From NCBI GenBank assembly GCA_000437235.1, contig FR897028.1, forward strand, positions 10,382 to 66,742: DNA of 56,361 nt. The letters run 5' to 3'. A model generated the notes under the pieces. The model was not told where the DNA came from. It did no database searches and worked only from the letters and a program-made list of their open reading frames with translations. The DNA is from Coprobacillus sp. CAG:826. Its GTDB lineage: Bacteria > Bacillota_I > Bacilli_A > RFN20 > CAG-826. The position numbers and the translations under genes were made by a program. Shown piece by piece: positions 7,863 to 16,500 of the stretch (position 1 is its first letter; each line of letters starts with the position of its first letter).

Positions 7863-9146
7863 ATGGAAAAAATACAAATTATTGGCGCGGGACTTGCGGG
7901 CTCAGAAGCTGCTTATTATTTAGCGAATAAAGGCTACCAAGTTGTGCTTTATGAAATGCGTCCAACAAAAATGACACCCGCTCATCATACTTCTTTATTT
8001 GGAGAACTTGTCTGCTCCAATTCTTTAAAATCCAATCGCTTAGAAAATGCTTGTGGTTTATTGAAAGAAGAAATGCGGCACATGGGTTCGTTAACCATGG
8101 AAGCCGCTGAGGTTTCTAAAGTTCCTTCTGGTCAAGCTTTATCCGTGGATCGCACGCTTTTTGCTTCAACAATTACAGAGAAGATTAAGTCGCATCCCAA
8201 TATTCAAATCATTGAAGAAGAAATTAAAGAAATCCCAGAAGGAATCGTAATTTTAGCTTCAGGGCCTTTAACTTCTTCAAGTTTAACGCGAGCTCTTCAA
8301 GAAAAAATCGGTACAGAAACGCTTTCTTTTTTTGACGCATGTTCCCCCATCGTTGAAAAAGACTCCATTGACTTTACCAAAGCTTATTATAAATCTCGTT
8401 ATGAACAAGGGGATGATTCGTATATTAATTGTGCGATGAATAAAGAAGAATATGAACGTTTTTATGACGCTTTAGTTCATGCGGAATTAGCCCCACTTCA
8501 TGACTTTGATCGTGTAAATTATTTTGAAGCGTGTATGCCCATTGAAGCCATTGCTAGAAGAGGAGAAAAGACGCTTCGTTATGGACCTTTAAAACCAATG
8601 GGGTTAAGAAGAACACCAGAAGATCGTCCTTATGCGGTCGTGCAACTACGGCAAGATAACGTTTCCGCCAGTTTATATAACATTGTTGGTTTCCAAACCA
8701 ATTTAACTTATGCAGAACAAAAAAGAGTGTTTTCGATGATACCAGGATTAGAAAACGCTACCTTTGTTCGTTATGGATTAATGCATCGAAATACCTATTT
8801 ATGTGCACCAGCTTGTTTAAACGAAAACTTGACGCTAAAGCAAGATGAAAATGTTTATGTAGCTGGGCAACTTTCTGGTGTTGAAGGCTATGTCGAAAGC
8901 GCTGCGACAGGACTATTAGCAGCAATATATATTGATCAAAAATTAAAAAAAGGTCATGTTGAAATCATTCCACAAACTACTATGTTAGGCTCTTTGGTGT
9001 TTTATATTACGCATGCTGCGGTGAAGCATTTTTCACCGATGAACGCTAATTATGGCATTATGTATCAAGTTTCAAAAGATCGTTTAGCGGTAGCGGACCG
9101 CTCCCTTGCTTCTTTAAAAGAATGGTGGGACCATATCCATGAATGA
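7863..9146 (+). CDS. trmFO: methylenetetrahydrofolate-tRNA (uracil-5-)-methyltransferase TrmFO
   Basis: A 427-aa flavoprotein that makes 5-methyluridine at position 54 of tRNA from methylenetetrahydrofolate. The N-terminal FAD-binding motif is IGAGLAGSEAAYYLANKG. The family block LVCSNSLKSNRLENACGLLK and the C-terminal YVAGQLSGVEGYVESAATG are present. The ATG at 7863 is preferred over the one at 7857, because GAAGGA at 7851-7856 touches the latter but is 6 bases from the former. Its last 8 bases overlap xerC, so the two are coupled. Confidence 0.96.
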   Translation: MEKIQIIGAGLAGSEAAYYLANKGYQVVLYEMRPTKMTPAHHTSLFGELVCSNSLKSNRLENACGLLKEEMRHMGSLTMEAAEVSKVPSGQALSVDRTLFASTITEKIKSHPNIQIIEEEIKEIPEGIVILASGPLTSSSLTRALQEKIGTETLSFFDACSPIVEKDSIDFTKAYYKSRYEQGDDSYINCAMNKEEYERFYDALVHAELAPLHDFDRVNYFEACMPIEAIARRGEKTLRYGPLKPMGLRRTPEDRPYAVVQLRQDNVSASLYNIVGFQTNLTYAEQKRVFSMIPGLENATFVRYGLMHRNTYLCAPACLNENLTLKQDENVYVAGQLSGVEGYVESAATGLLAAIYIDQKLKKGHVEIIPQTTMLGSLVFYITHAAVKHFSPMNANYGIMYQVSKDRLAVADRSLASLKEWWDHIHE

Positions 9147-10050
9147 TTTAGTGAAACTTTTTCAAGACTATCTTTTGTTAGAAAGAAATTATTCTACGCA
9201 TACAAAAGATGCTTATGTTCGAGATATAGAAGAATATTTAAAATTTTTAGAAGACATGGATAAAAATATTTTAGAGGTAAAAAATACGGATATTCGTGAC
9301 TTTTTGACGATTCAAATGATGCATGGAATTTCAAAAAGATCTATTAAAAGAAAGCTGAGCGCTTTACGGCATTTCTTTAAATTTTTAGTGGACCGCGAGT
9401 ACGTCAAAATGAATCCTTTTCTTACGATTACTTCGCCGAAAGTAGATAAAAGATTACCCGAGTTTCTTTATTATGAAGAAGTCGAAAAGTTATTAGCGCA
9501 AAATGCTTTAAGAACCGATCATTTGATGATTCGTGATCAAGCGATTATCGAATTGCTTTATGCTTCGGGCATGCGGGCTTTTGAAATTTGCACTTTAGAA
9601 ATTTTTAATATTGACTATGGAAATCGTTGCTTACGTATCGTAGGTAAGGGGAATAAAGAAAGAATTATTCCTTTTTCAGTGACGGCGAAAGACGCGATGG
9701 TTCGTTACCAAAAAGAATTACGACCGACTTTATTAAAAAAGAATCATGACGAAACATTACCGGATACTTTCTTTTTAAACGACCAAGGAAAAGCATTAAC
9801 TACCCGGGGATTGGAATTTATTTTAAAAGAGATTGAAAGAAAGACCGGTGTGTATCTTTCGCTTTATCCACATAAAATGCGACATACTTTTGCCACACAT
9901 TTATTAGATAATGGCGCAGATTTAAGAGTCATTCAAGAACTTTTAGGACACGCTTCTTTATCAACCACCCAAATCTATACACACGTGAGCATGGAGAAGA
10001 TGCAAACGACCTATTTTAACGCGCATCCAAGAGCGCATAAAAAAGAATAA
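9139..10050 (+). CDS. xerC: tyrosine recombinase XerC
   Basis: A 303-aa site-specific recombinase that resolves chromosome dimers. The SAM-like core-binding domain (residues 1-90) precedes the catalytic domain. The active-site set is complete: Arg146 (GMRAFE), Lys170 (VGKGNKER), His245 and Arg248 (PHKMRHT), His271 (LLGHAS) and Tyr280 (QIYTHV). Its position behind trmFO is that of xerC/codV in Bacilli, which separates it from phage integrases and XerD. hslV, hslU and codY, which usually follow, are missing here. Confidence 0.93.
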   Translation: MNDLVKLFQDYLLLERNYSTHTKDAYVRDIEEYLKFLEDMDKNILEVKNTDIRDFLTIQMMHGISKRSIKRKLSALRHFFKFLVDREYVKMNPFLTITSPKVDKRLPEFLYYEEVEKLLAQNALRTDHLMIRDQAIIELLYASGMRAFEICTLEIFNIDYGNRCLRIVGKGNKERIIPFSVTAKDAMVRYQKELRPTLLKKNHDETLPDTFFLNDQGKALTTRGLEFILKEIERKTGVYLSLYPHKMRHTFATHLLDNGADLRVIQELLGHASLSTTQIYTHVSMEKMQTTYFNAHPRAHKKE

Positions 10051-10092
10051 AGTGTCGAAAACTATATAAACTATTTATATAATAAATAAATA

Positions 10093-10122
10093 TTGATTTT
10101 CCTTTGCTATCCATGATAGAAT
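10093..10122 (+). promoter_or_regulatory. rpsB-tsf promoter
   Basis: TTGATT at 10093-10098 and an extended -10, TGA-TAGAAT, ending at 10122, with an 18-base spacer. Among the best promoters of the window, as expected for ribosomal genes. Confidence 0.65.
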
Positions 10123-10128
10123 AAATAG

Positions 10129-10253
10129 GCTCTTGAAAAAAGAGACTACACACATTATGGATTCAATTATCGGTTCCCTTTGCGCAAGGGCGTTTTTATA
10201 GGGGGTAATTGTTCGAAGTAATGGAGGAAAAAACAAAATAGGAGGAAGTTCTC
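10129..10253 (+). promoter_or_regulatory. rpsB leader with two hairpins, possible attenuator
   Basis: The leader of about 125 bases has a CTCTT/AAGAG hairpin near 10129-10146 and a second stem CCCTT (10176-10180) with AAGGG (10186-10190) that ends in CGTTTTT, like an intrinsic terminator. S2 operons are often autoregulated through their leader, so an attenuation or S2-binding role is plausible. I could not match it to a named leader family. Confidence 0.45.
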
Positions 10254-11252
10254 ATGGAAGAAGAACAAAAGGAAGTTGCTTTAGAAGAAGCAACCGAAAA
10301 TGTCATGGAAACAGTAATGCATGATCCAGATGCACCTGTCATCACCATGAAAAAATTATTAGAAGCGGGTGTTCACTTTGGACATCAAACCAGAAGATGG
10401 AACCCAAAAATGGGTAAATACATCTATGGTGCTCGTAACGGCGTATACATTATCGATTTGCAAAAGACTGCCGCTATGATTGATACCGCTTATAAAGCTT
10501 TAAAAGCCATCGTTGATGAAGGCGGAAAAGTACTTTTCGTTGGTACTAAGAAACAATGCCAAGATGCCGTTAAAGAAGAAGCCCTTCGTTCTGGTTCATT
10601 CTTTATCACCGCTCGTTGGTTAGGTGGTACTTTAACTAACTTTAAGACCATTCAAACACGTATTCGCTATTTAAAGAGCTTAGAAAAGATGGAAGAAGAT
10701 GGAGAATTCGATGTTCTTCCAAAGAAAGAAGTAGCCTTACTTCGTAAAGAAAAAGAAAAATTAACCCGTAACTTAGAGGGTATTAAAGAAATGCGTAAGA
10801 TTCCAAATGCTATCTTTGTCATTGATCCACGCATTGAACACAACGCTGTTGCTGAAGCTCATAAATTAGGTATTCCAGTGTTCGGTATTGTTGATACCAA
10901 CTGTGATCCAGATGAAGTTGATTATGCCATTCCAGCAAACGACGATGCCATTCGTTCCGTCCGCTTAATTTTAGCGGTTATGGCCGATGCAGTTGTCGAA
11001 TCTAAAGGTGGACAAACCTTAGTCGCTTATACCAAAGATGAAGGTGATGGCGATGTCACTATGACCGATGCAATTCAAGCCGTTGATAAAGCTGATGCTG
11101 AAAAGAGAGCAGCAGCACAAAAAGCTAGAGAAGAAAAAGAAGCTAATGGTGGCGAAAGACGTCAAGGAAAACGCACCGGTAGAAAACCTGCTCCAAAAGC
11201 AGAAGATAAATCCGCCGAAACCACCGCAACTGTTGAAGAAAAAAAGGAGTAA
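10254..11252 (+). CDS. rpsB: 30S ribosomal protein S2 with long N- and C-terminal extensions
   Basis: The S2 core begins at about residue 31 with TMKKLLEAGVHFGHQTRRWN and continues through LFVGTKKQCQDAV and RWLGGTLTNFKTI to PIPANDDAIRS-like sequence near 225. The protein is 332 aa against roughly 240-260 for typical S2. It carries an acidic N-terminal leader of about 30 residues and a C-terminal tail of about 65 residues rich in Lys, Ala and Glu. The start at 10254 is supported by a strong AGGAGGAAG site; the internal ATG at 10350 has none. S2 bridges the 30S head and body and docks S1. tsf follows after 6 bases. Confidence 0.96.
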   Translation: MEEEQKEVALEEATENVMETVMHDPDAPVITMKKLLEAGVHFGHQTRRWNPKMGKYIYGARNGVYIIDLQKTAAMIDTAYKALKAIVDEGGKVLFVGTKKQCQDAVKEEALRSGSFFITARWLGGTLTNFKTIQTRIRYLKSLEKMEEDGEFDVLPKKEVALLRKEKEKLTRNLEGIKEMRKIPNAIFVIDPRIEHNAVAEAHKLGIPVFGIVDTNCDPDEVDYAIPANDDAIRSVRLILAVMADAVVESKGGQTLVAYTKDEGDGDVTMTDAIQAVDKADAEKRAAAQKAREEKEANGGERRQGKRTGRKPAPKAEDKSAETTATVEEKKE

Positions 11253-11258
11253 TGAAAC

Positions 11259-12140
11259 ATGGCTGCACCTACAATGATTGAAGCAATTAAAATTTTAAGA
11301 GAACGTACCGGCGCTGGTATGATGGACTGCAAAAAAGCTTTAGAAGAATCCAATATGGACTTAGATAAAGCTTGTGACTGGTTAAGAGAAAAAGGTATTG
11401 CAAAAGCTGCTAAGAAATCCGCCACACGTATTGCTGCTGAAGGATTAACCGTAGTAAAAGTGACACCAGAAGGTGATAAAGCCATTATTTTAGAAATTAA
11501 CTGTGAAACCGACTTCGTTGCTAAAGGTGATGCCTTTAAGCAATTAGTCAGTGATGTCGCTGAACTTCTTTTAAAAGAAGAACCAGCTTGCATTAACTGC
11601 GCTAAAGAAATCGTTAAAGATTTATTCACAGATGCTACCGTTAAAATTGGTGAAAAACTCGACTTACGTCGTTTTGAAATTTTACACAAAGCCGAAGGTC
11701 AATCTTTTGGTTACTATATCCACATGGGCGGAAAAGTTTCTGCTATTGTTTTATTAGCGGAAGATGATGCTGCCGTTGCTAAGGATTTATCCATCCACAT
11801 CGCAGCCAATAAGCCATTATATTTAACCAAAGAAGATATTCCTGCTGACGTCCTTGCTCATGAAATGGAAGTTCAAATGGAAGTCTCCAAAAATGACCCA
11901 CGTTTAGCGGGCAAACCAGAAGCCGCTTTAAAGAAAATTGTTGAAGGAAAAGTGAATAAAATCTTCTCCGAATCCGTTCTTGCTGATCAAGAGTACTTAA
12001 TGGATGATTCTTTAACTGTTGGCAATTATTTAAAACAACATAACTTCCACATCGTTCATTTCGTTCGTTATGGCGTTGGTGAAGGTATTGAAAAACGTCA
12101 AGATAACTTCGTTGAAGAAGTCATGAACCAAGCAAAATAA
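11259..12140 (+). CDS. tsf: translation elongation factor Ts
   Basis: A 293-aa nucleotide exchange factor for EF-Tu. The N-terminal UBA-like module reads IKILRERTGAGMMDCKKALE, followed by the EF-Tu-contacting box NCETDFVAKGDAF near residue 78. Length is normal. It lies 6 bases behind rpsB in the conserved rpsB-tsf operon, with AAGGAG as ribosome site, and ends at an intrinsic terminator. Confidence 0.97.
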   Translation: MAAPTMIEAIKILRERTGAGMMDCKKALEESNMDLDKACDWLREKGIAKAAKKSATRIAAEGLTVVKVTPEGDKAIILEINCETDFVAKGDAFKQLVSDVAELLLKEEPACINCAKEIVKDLFTDATVKIGEKLDLRRFEILHKAEGQSFGYYIHMGGKVSAIVLLAEDDAAVAKDLSIHIAANKPLYLTKEDIPADVLAHEMEVQMEVSKNDPRLAGKPEAALKKIVEGKVNKIFSESVLADQEYLMDDSLTVGNYLKQHNFHIVHFVRYGVGEGIEKRQDNFVEEVMNQAK

Positions 12141-12141
12141 G

Positions 12142-12168
12142 GGGCACTCTTTTGAGTGTTCTTTTTTT
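12142..12168 (+). terminator. terminator after rpsB-tsf
   Basis: An 8-bp stem with two G-U pairs, 12142-12149 with 12154-12161, around TTTT, followed by seven T. No promoter is clear before pyrH, so partial read-through into pyrH-frr is likely. Confidence 0.8.
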
Positions 12169-12182
12169 AAAGGAGGAAGCCC

Positions 12183-12905
12183 ATGAAGCCCTATAAAAGA
12201 GTACTATTAAAACTAAGTGGAGAAGCATTACAAGATAAGAAAAATCATATGATATTAGATGCCGAAGCTTTAAGCAAAATTGCACATGCGATTAAAAGCA
12301 TGAAAGAAGAAGGCGTTGAAGTATCCATTGTTATTGGTGCTGGTAATATTTGGAGAGGTAAACTTGCCGATATGATTGGTATTGAAAGAACAACCGCTGA
12401 TTATATGGGAATGTTAGGAACCATTATTAATTCTTTAGCTCTTCAATCCGCTTTAGAAAATGATGGAATGCAATGCCGCGTATTAAGTTCAATTGAAGCT
12501 AAAGCGGTTTGTGAACCTTATATTCGTCGTCGTGCCATTCGCCATTTAGAAAAAGGTAGAGTTGTTATTTTTGCAGGGGGCACGGGAAATCCTTTCTTTA
12601 CCACGGACACAACTGCTTCACTTCGCGCAATGGAAATCGGTGCAGAAGCCGTCTTAATGGCGAAAAATGGAGTAGATGGTGTCTATACCGCTGACCCCAA
12701 TGTTGATCCAAAGGCAGAGTTTATTTCTGAAATTACTTATAAAGAAATGTTAGCGAAAGAACTCAAGGTTATGGATTTAACTGCGGTAAGTTTATGTATG
12801 CAAAGCGGTATTGAAATTGTCGTATTTAATATGCAAAATTCCGAAAACTTCAAACGTGTAGTTAAAGGAGAACGCATCGGAACAAGAATTTTGAAAGGAG
12901 AATAA
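12183..12905 (+). CDS. pyrH: uridylate kinase
   Basis: A 240-aa bacterial UMP kinase of the amino-acid-kinase fold, which makes UDP from UMP. Visible blocks are RVLLKLSGEALQ at the N-terminus, VIGAGNIWRGK near residue 56 and FAGGTGNPFFTTDTTASLRA near 136. The length is typical. It follows the tsf terminator with a strong AAAGGAGG site and is 3 bases from frr, as in the conserved Firmicutes order. Confidence 0.97.
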   Translation: MKPYKRVLLKLSGEALQDKKNHMILDAEALSKIAHAIKSMKEEGVEVSIVIGAGNIWRGKLADMIGIERTTADYMGMLGTIINSLALQSALENDGMQCRVLSSIEAKAVCEPYIRRRAIRHLEKGRVVIFAGGTGNPFFTTDTTASLRAMEIGAEAVLMAKNGVDGVYTADPNVDPKAEFISEITYKEMLAKELKVMDLTAVSLCMQSGIEIVVFNMQNSENFKRVVKGERIGTRILKGE

Positions 12906-12908
12906 ATT

Positions 12909-13454
12909 ATGGATGAATTAGTATTAGAATGTAAAACCAAAATGGGAAAATCAATTGAAGCTTTACGCTCTCAATTAGTGACCCTTCGTACAGGAAGAGC
13001 AAGCCCGGCAATTTTAAACAATATTGAAATTGATTATTATGGTTCACCCATGCCAATCAATCAAATCGCTTCCATCTCTTCACCAGAACCACGTCAACTT
13101 TTAATTAAGCCTTATGATAAAGGTGATATTAAAGCCATCTTAACCGCATTAAATGGTTCAGATTTAGGTATTAACCCAATTAACGATGGAACCTCCATTC
13201 GTTTAATCTTCCCCGCTTTAACCGAAGATAGAAGAAGAGATTTATCGAAAAACGCCAAAAAATATGGCGAAGATACCAAAGTCGCTATTCGTAATGTCCG
13301 TCGTGAATATATGGATTTCGTAAAAGCGGACAAAGAAACACCAGAAGATATGCGTCGTCGCTTAGAAGAAGACCTTCAAAAAGAGACCGATGCCGCGATT
13401 AAAATGGTGGACGAAATCGTTAGCGAAAAAGAAAAAGAAATCATGTCGATTTAA
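12909..13454 (+). CDS. frr: ribosome recycling factor
   Basis: A 181-aa RRF, which with EF-G splits the post-termination ribosome. The L-shaped fold motifs are visible: LRTGRASPAILNNIEIDYYG near residue 27 and the C-terminal helix KNAKKYGEDTKVAIRNVRRE. Length matches the family (about 185). AAAGGAG precedes the start, and a strong terminator follows the stop. Confidence 0.97.
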   Translation: MDELVLECKTKMGKSIEALRSQLVTLRTGRASPAILNNIEIDYYGSPMPINQIASISSPEPRQLLIKPYDKGDIKAILTALNGSDLGINPINDGTSIRLIFPALTEDRRRDLSKNAKKYGEDTKVAIRNVRREYMDFVKADKETPEDMRRRLEEDLQKETDAAIKMVDEIVSEKEKEIMSI

Positions 13455-13488
13455 GGGTGAGAAATTTCTCATCCTTTTTCTTTTTTTT
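13455..13488 (+). terminator. terminator after pyrH-frr
   Basis: GGGTGAGAAA at 13455-13464 faces TTTCTCATCC at 13465-13474, then a long T-rich tract to 13488. It begins directly after the frr stop codon. Confidence 0.88.
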
Positions 13489-13506
13489 GTATCATTAATG
13501 GCCTCT

Positions 13507-13532
13507 TATAATGTATAATGTAAATACATTAT
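13507..13532 (+). promoter_or_regulatory. uppS promoter region with palindromic -10
   Basis: Two overlapping TATAAT-like hexamers (13507-13512 and 13514-13519) lie within the inverted repeat ATAATGTA (13508-13515) and TACATTAT (13525-13532). No clear -35 is present. The dyad might be an operator, but AT-rich symmetry can arise by chance. Confidence 0.45.
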
Positions 13533-13551
13533 AAAAAAGGAGGGTTCCATT

Positions 13552-14292
13552 TTGAAAAAGAAAGAAGAAACTGCTTTTCAATTAACAAAACCATTAACGC
13601 ATGTGGCTTTCATTATGGATGGAAATGGACGCTGGGCGAAAAAAAGATTATTACCCCGTCATTTAGGTCATAAAGAAGGCTGTAAACGTATTATAGAAAT
13701 TTTTGATGTTTGTAAAGAATTTCATATTCAAGTTATGTCTTTATATGCATTTTCTACCGAAAACTGGAAAAGGCCACAAGATGAAATTCAACATCTTTTT
13801 GAATATTTAGAAGAATTTTTCCATCGTGAAATTGATCATCTAATGAGAGATGGTGTTAAAGTAAGAACGATGGGAGATTTATCTCGCCTTCCTAAAAGAA
13901 CGCAAGACGTCATTCAAGAAGCAAAAGAAAAAACCAAAAATAATCAAAACTATGTTTTTAATATTTGCTTAAATTATGGCGGTAGAGATGAAATTATTCG
14001 CGCCATTAGAAAATATAGTGCGGATGAAAATAAAGAAGAATTAACTGAAGAAACTTTTTCTCATTATTTAGATTCTGCCGGTCTACCCGATGTAGACTTA
14101 TTAATTCGTACTTCAGGTGAACAAAGAATTTCTAATTTTATGCTTTGGGAACTTGCTTATGCAGAAATGGTCTTTACCAAAACTTGTTGGCCTGATTTTA
14201 AAAGAAAACAATTTATCTCTTGTTTAGAAGAGTATCAATCGCGTGATCGTCGATATGGAGGACTTAGTAATGGAAAAGATGCAAGTAAATAA
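13552..14292 (+). CDS. uppS: undecaprenyl diphosphate synthase
   Basis: A 246-aa cis-prenyltransferase that builds the C55 lipid carrier for peptidoglycan. The catalytic Asp23 is in FIMDGNGRWAKKR, and the C-terminal signature DLLIRTSGEQRISNFMLWEL is complete. The start codon appears to be TTG at 13552, since AAGGAGG lies about 8 bases upstream and the first ATG is already inside the conserved domain. It overlaps cdsA by 23 bases and heads the uppS-cdsA-dxr-rseP run. Confidence 0.95.
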   Translation: MKKKEETAFQLTKPLTHVAFIMDGNGRWAKKRLLPRHLGHKEGCKRIIEIFDVCKEFHIQVMSLYAFSTENWKRPQDEIQHLFEYLEEFFHREIDHLMRDGVKVRTMGDLSRLPKRTQDVIQEAKEKTKNNQNYVFNICLNYGGRDEIIRAIRKYSADENKEELTEETFSHYLDSAGLPDVDLLIRTSGEQRISNFMLWELAYAEMVFTKTCWPDFKRKQFISCLEEYQSRDRRYGGLSNGKDASK

Positions 14293-15337
14293 AATTTCAG
14301 AAGATACTAAAAAGTCCATGTGGACGAGAACGATTACCGCGGCTATTTTAGCGTTAATTGGTATTCCAACGATTTTAATCGGCGGATGGTGGTTTTTAAT
14401 TTTTATTTCCGTCGCGCTATTAATCATTATTCACGAATTTATTAACGCGCCAATTCATAAAAGATATTCTACCTTTGTCCATGGGTTTATTTATGTTATG
14501 ACGTTTTCATTTGTATTTTGGATTATGGCCAAAAATAATATGGAAAATGTTGCTGCGGATAACTGGGTAGAATCATGGTCGTTTGAAAGTGGCTTCTTTA
14601 CCATTATTAACCGAGATGGAAAAGACGTTACATCGGCAAGTATTTCGGTTTCTACTATTGGAGTAGCTACAACAATATTTGTTTTATTTTTCTTATCCAT
14701 ATTAGATAAAAACTTTGGAATTAATGATGTAACTTATCTATTTACCATGTCCGTCTTTATTGGTATCGCAATGCAGGCGATATTATTCCTACGCTATTTT
14801 CCAAAGCAAGCATTTGTAGATGCTTCCGTTGGAAGAGGATGGGATGAAGCACAAATCAATTTAATTATGCCGAATACATTCCAAACTTCATTGTTGCTAT
14901 TTTATGTAATTATTGGAACATTTACTACCGATATTGGGGCTTATTTTACAGGGGTTTTATTTGGAAGAAATAAAATGAATGAAAGAATTTCTCCTAAGAA
15001 AACCTGGGAAGGTTTCTTTGGTGGTGTCATTCTATCTTTTGTTGTAAGTGCAGGATTTGCCTTTGTCTGTTGTAAAGTGGGGCATCCTTTACTTCCTATT
15101 TTAGATCATAAGCATTGGTATTGGATTTTGATTTTATCTTTCCTAATGCCATTTATTGCTAATTTAGGTGATTTCATTTTCTCCGCTTTAAAAAGACATT
15201 TTGAAATTAAAGACTATGGTTCTTTATTAAGAGGCCATGGCGGTGTATTAGATCGTGTTGATTCCCTTCTTTGTGTAGCGCTTTTTGTCGCTATCTTCGT
15301 GATTTTCTTAAATAATAAGTGGAATTTCTTGATTTAA
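14270..15337 (+). CDS. cdsA: phosphatidate cytidylyltransferase
   Basis: A 355-aa membrane enzyme that makes CDP-diacylglycerol, the precursor of anionic phospholipids. Several hydrophobic helices are followed by SPKKTWEGFFGGV near residue 242 and the family signature SALKRHFEIKDYGSLLRGHG with GGVLDRVDS. It is longer than the usual 270 aa because of a loop of about 60-80 residues (roughly residues 90-140) between early helices, which I do not recognise. The ATG at 14270 is chosen for its GGAGG site at 14257-14261 inside uppS; an earlier in-frame ATG at 14243 has none. Confidence 0.94.
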   Translation: MEKMQVNKISEDTKKSMWTRTITAAILALIGIPTILIGGWWFLIFISVALLIIIHEFINAPIHKRYSTFVHGFIYVMTFSFVFWIMAKNNMENVAADNWVESWSFESGFFTIINRDGKDVTSASISVSTIGVATTIFVLFFLSILDKNFGINDVTYLFTMSVFIGIAMQAILFLRYFPKQAFVDASVGRGWDEAQINLIMPNTFQTSLLLFYVIIGTFTTDIGAYFTGVLFGRNKMNERISPKKTWEGFFGGVILSFVVSAGFAFVCCKVGHPLLPILDHKHWYWILILSFLMPFIANLGDFIFSALKRHFEIKDYGSLLRGHGGVLDRVDSLLCVALFVAIFVIFLNNKWNFLI

Positions 15338-15339
15338 AA

Positions 15340-16500
15340 ATGATGAAAGAGAATATCTTATTATTAGGGGCTAGTGGCTCCATTGGGAATCAAACTTTAG
15401 ATGTAATGAAAAACGACAAACGTTTTCATTTAGTAGGCTTTTCTTTAGGACATCGTATTGAACAAATTCCTACGATTTTGGCTACTTTTAAAGAAGTGAA
15501 GTACATTTGTGTGCAAGAAAAAGAAGACTATGAAGTACTTAAAAAACAATATCCTTTGGTTCACTTCTTTTATGGAGACCAAGGTTTATTGGATATCATT
15601 GATGCTTCTAAACCAACTTTAGCGGTGAATGCTTTAGTAGGGTTTTGCGGCTTTGTTCCTACCTACCACGCCTTAAAAGCAAGAATTTCTGTGGCTTTAG
15701 CAAACAAAGAATCTTTAGTGGTTGGTGGAGAACTTTTAGAAAAAGCGCAAAAAGAAACCGGTGCGAAAATCTATCCGATTGATTCTGAGCATGTCGCTTT
15801 AGCTAAATGTTTAAAAGGGAATAAAAAAGAAGTACGCCGGTTAATTTTAACAGCTTCTGGTGGCGCTTTTAGAAACTTAAAAAGAGAAGAGTTAGAAAGC
15901 GTGACGGTGGAACAAGCTTTAAAGCATCCTTCTTGGTCGATGGGACAAAAAATTACCATCGATTGTGCTACTATGATGAACAAGGGATTTGAAATCATTG
16001 AGGCACATTATTTATTCCATATGCCGATGGAAAAAATTGATGTTTTATTACATGATGAATCGAAAGTTCATTCATTAATTGAATGTCAAGATGGTAGCTA
16101 TTTATGCGATATAGGTCCAAGCGATATGAGAATCCCAATCTCCTATGCTTTATATCATTTAAAGAGAAAAGAAGTGCAATGTTCTAAGTTACCATTAGAA
16201 GAATTTGGTACTTTACATTTCCATGCATTCCATAAAGATCGTTATCCTTGTGTGGAGTTTGCTAGAAAAGCCATGGAACAAGGAGGCACGATGCTAGCGT
16301 GTTTAAACGCTGCTAATGAAGTTGCTGTTTATGCTTTTTTAGCTCATCAAATTCCTTTCTTAGGAATTGAAAAAATTATTGAAACTTGTATGAAACGTCA
16401 TCGTGTTATTGAAAATCCTACGATAGAAGATGTTTTATATGCGGATAAAATAACAAGAGAAGAAGCAAGTTTACTCGTAAAGGAGATGAATGTAAAATGA
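15340..16500 (+). CDS. dxr: 1-deoxy-D-xylulose 5-phosphate reductoisomerase
   Basis: About 386 aa. It catalyses the committed step of the MEP isoprenoid pathway, giving 2-C-methylerythritol 4-phosphate. The N-terminal NADPH site is LLGASGSIGNQTLD, the metal site is DSEHVALAKCL, and MMNKGFEIIEAHYLF is the family helix. The ATG at 15340 is 2 bases behind the cdsA stop, suggesting coupling; a GTG at 15319 is possible but has no ribosome site. The stop TGA overlaps the rseP start in an ATGA junction. It supplies precursors for the uppS product made in the same operon. Confidence 0.95.
   Translation: MMKENILLLGASGSIGNQTLDVMKNDKRFHLVGFSLGHRIEQIPTILATFKEVKYICVQEKEDYEVLKKQYPLVHFFYGDQGLLDIIDASKPTLAVNALVGFCGFVPTYHALKARISVALANKESLVVGGELLEKAQKETGAKIYPIDSEHVALAKCLKGNKKEVRRLILTASGGAFRNLKREELESVTVEQALKHPSWSMGQKITIDCATMMNKGFEIIEAHYLFHMPMEKIDVLLHDESKVHSLIECQDGSYLCDIGPSDMRIPISYALYHLKRKEVQCSKLPLEEFGTLHFHAFHKDRYPCVEFARKAMEQGGTMLACLNAANEVAVYAFLAHQIPFLGIEKIIETCMKRHRVIENPTIEDVLYADKITREEASLLVKEMNVK

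Noticed and set aside
11162..11689. Long minus-strand open frame of 175 codons opposite rpsB/tsf
   Set aside because: It is antisense to two certain ribosome-related genes, lacks a ribosome site and matches nothing; it reflects codon bias of the plus strand.
9144..16500. Mycoplasma genetic code (TGA = Trp)
   Set aside because: trmFO and dxr end naturally at TGA in overlapping gene junctions, and Trp codons are TGG throughout.
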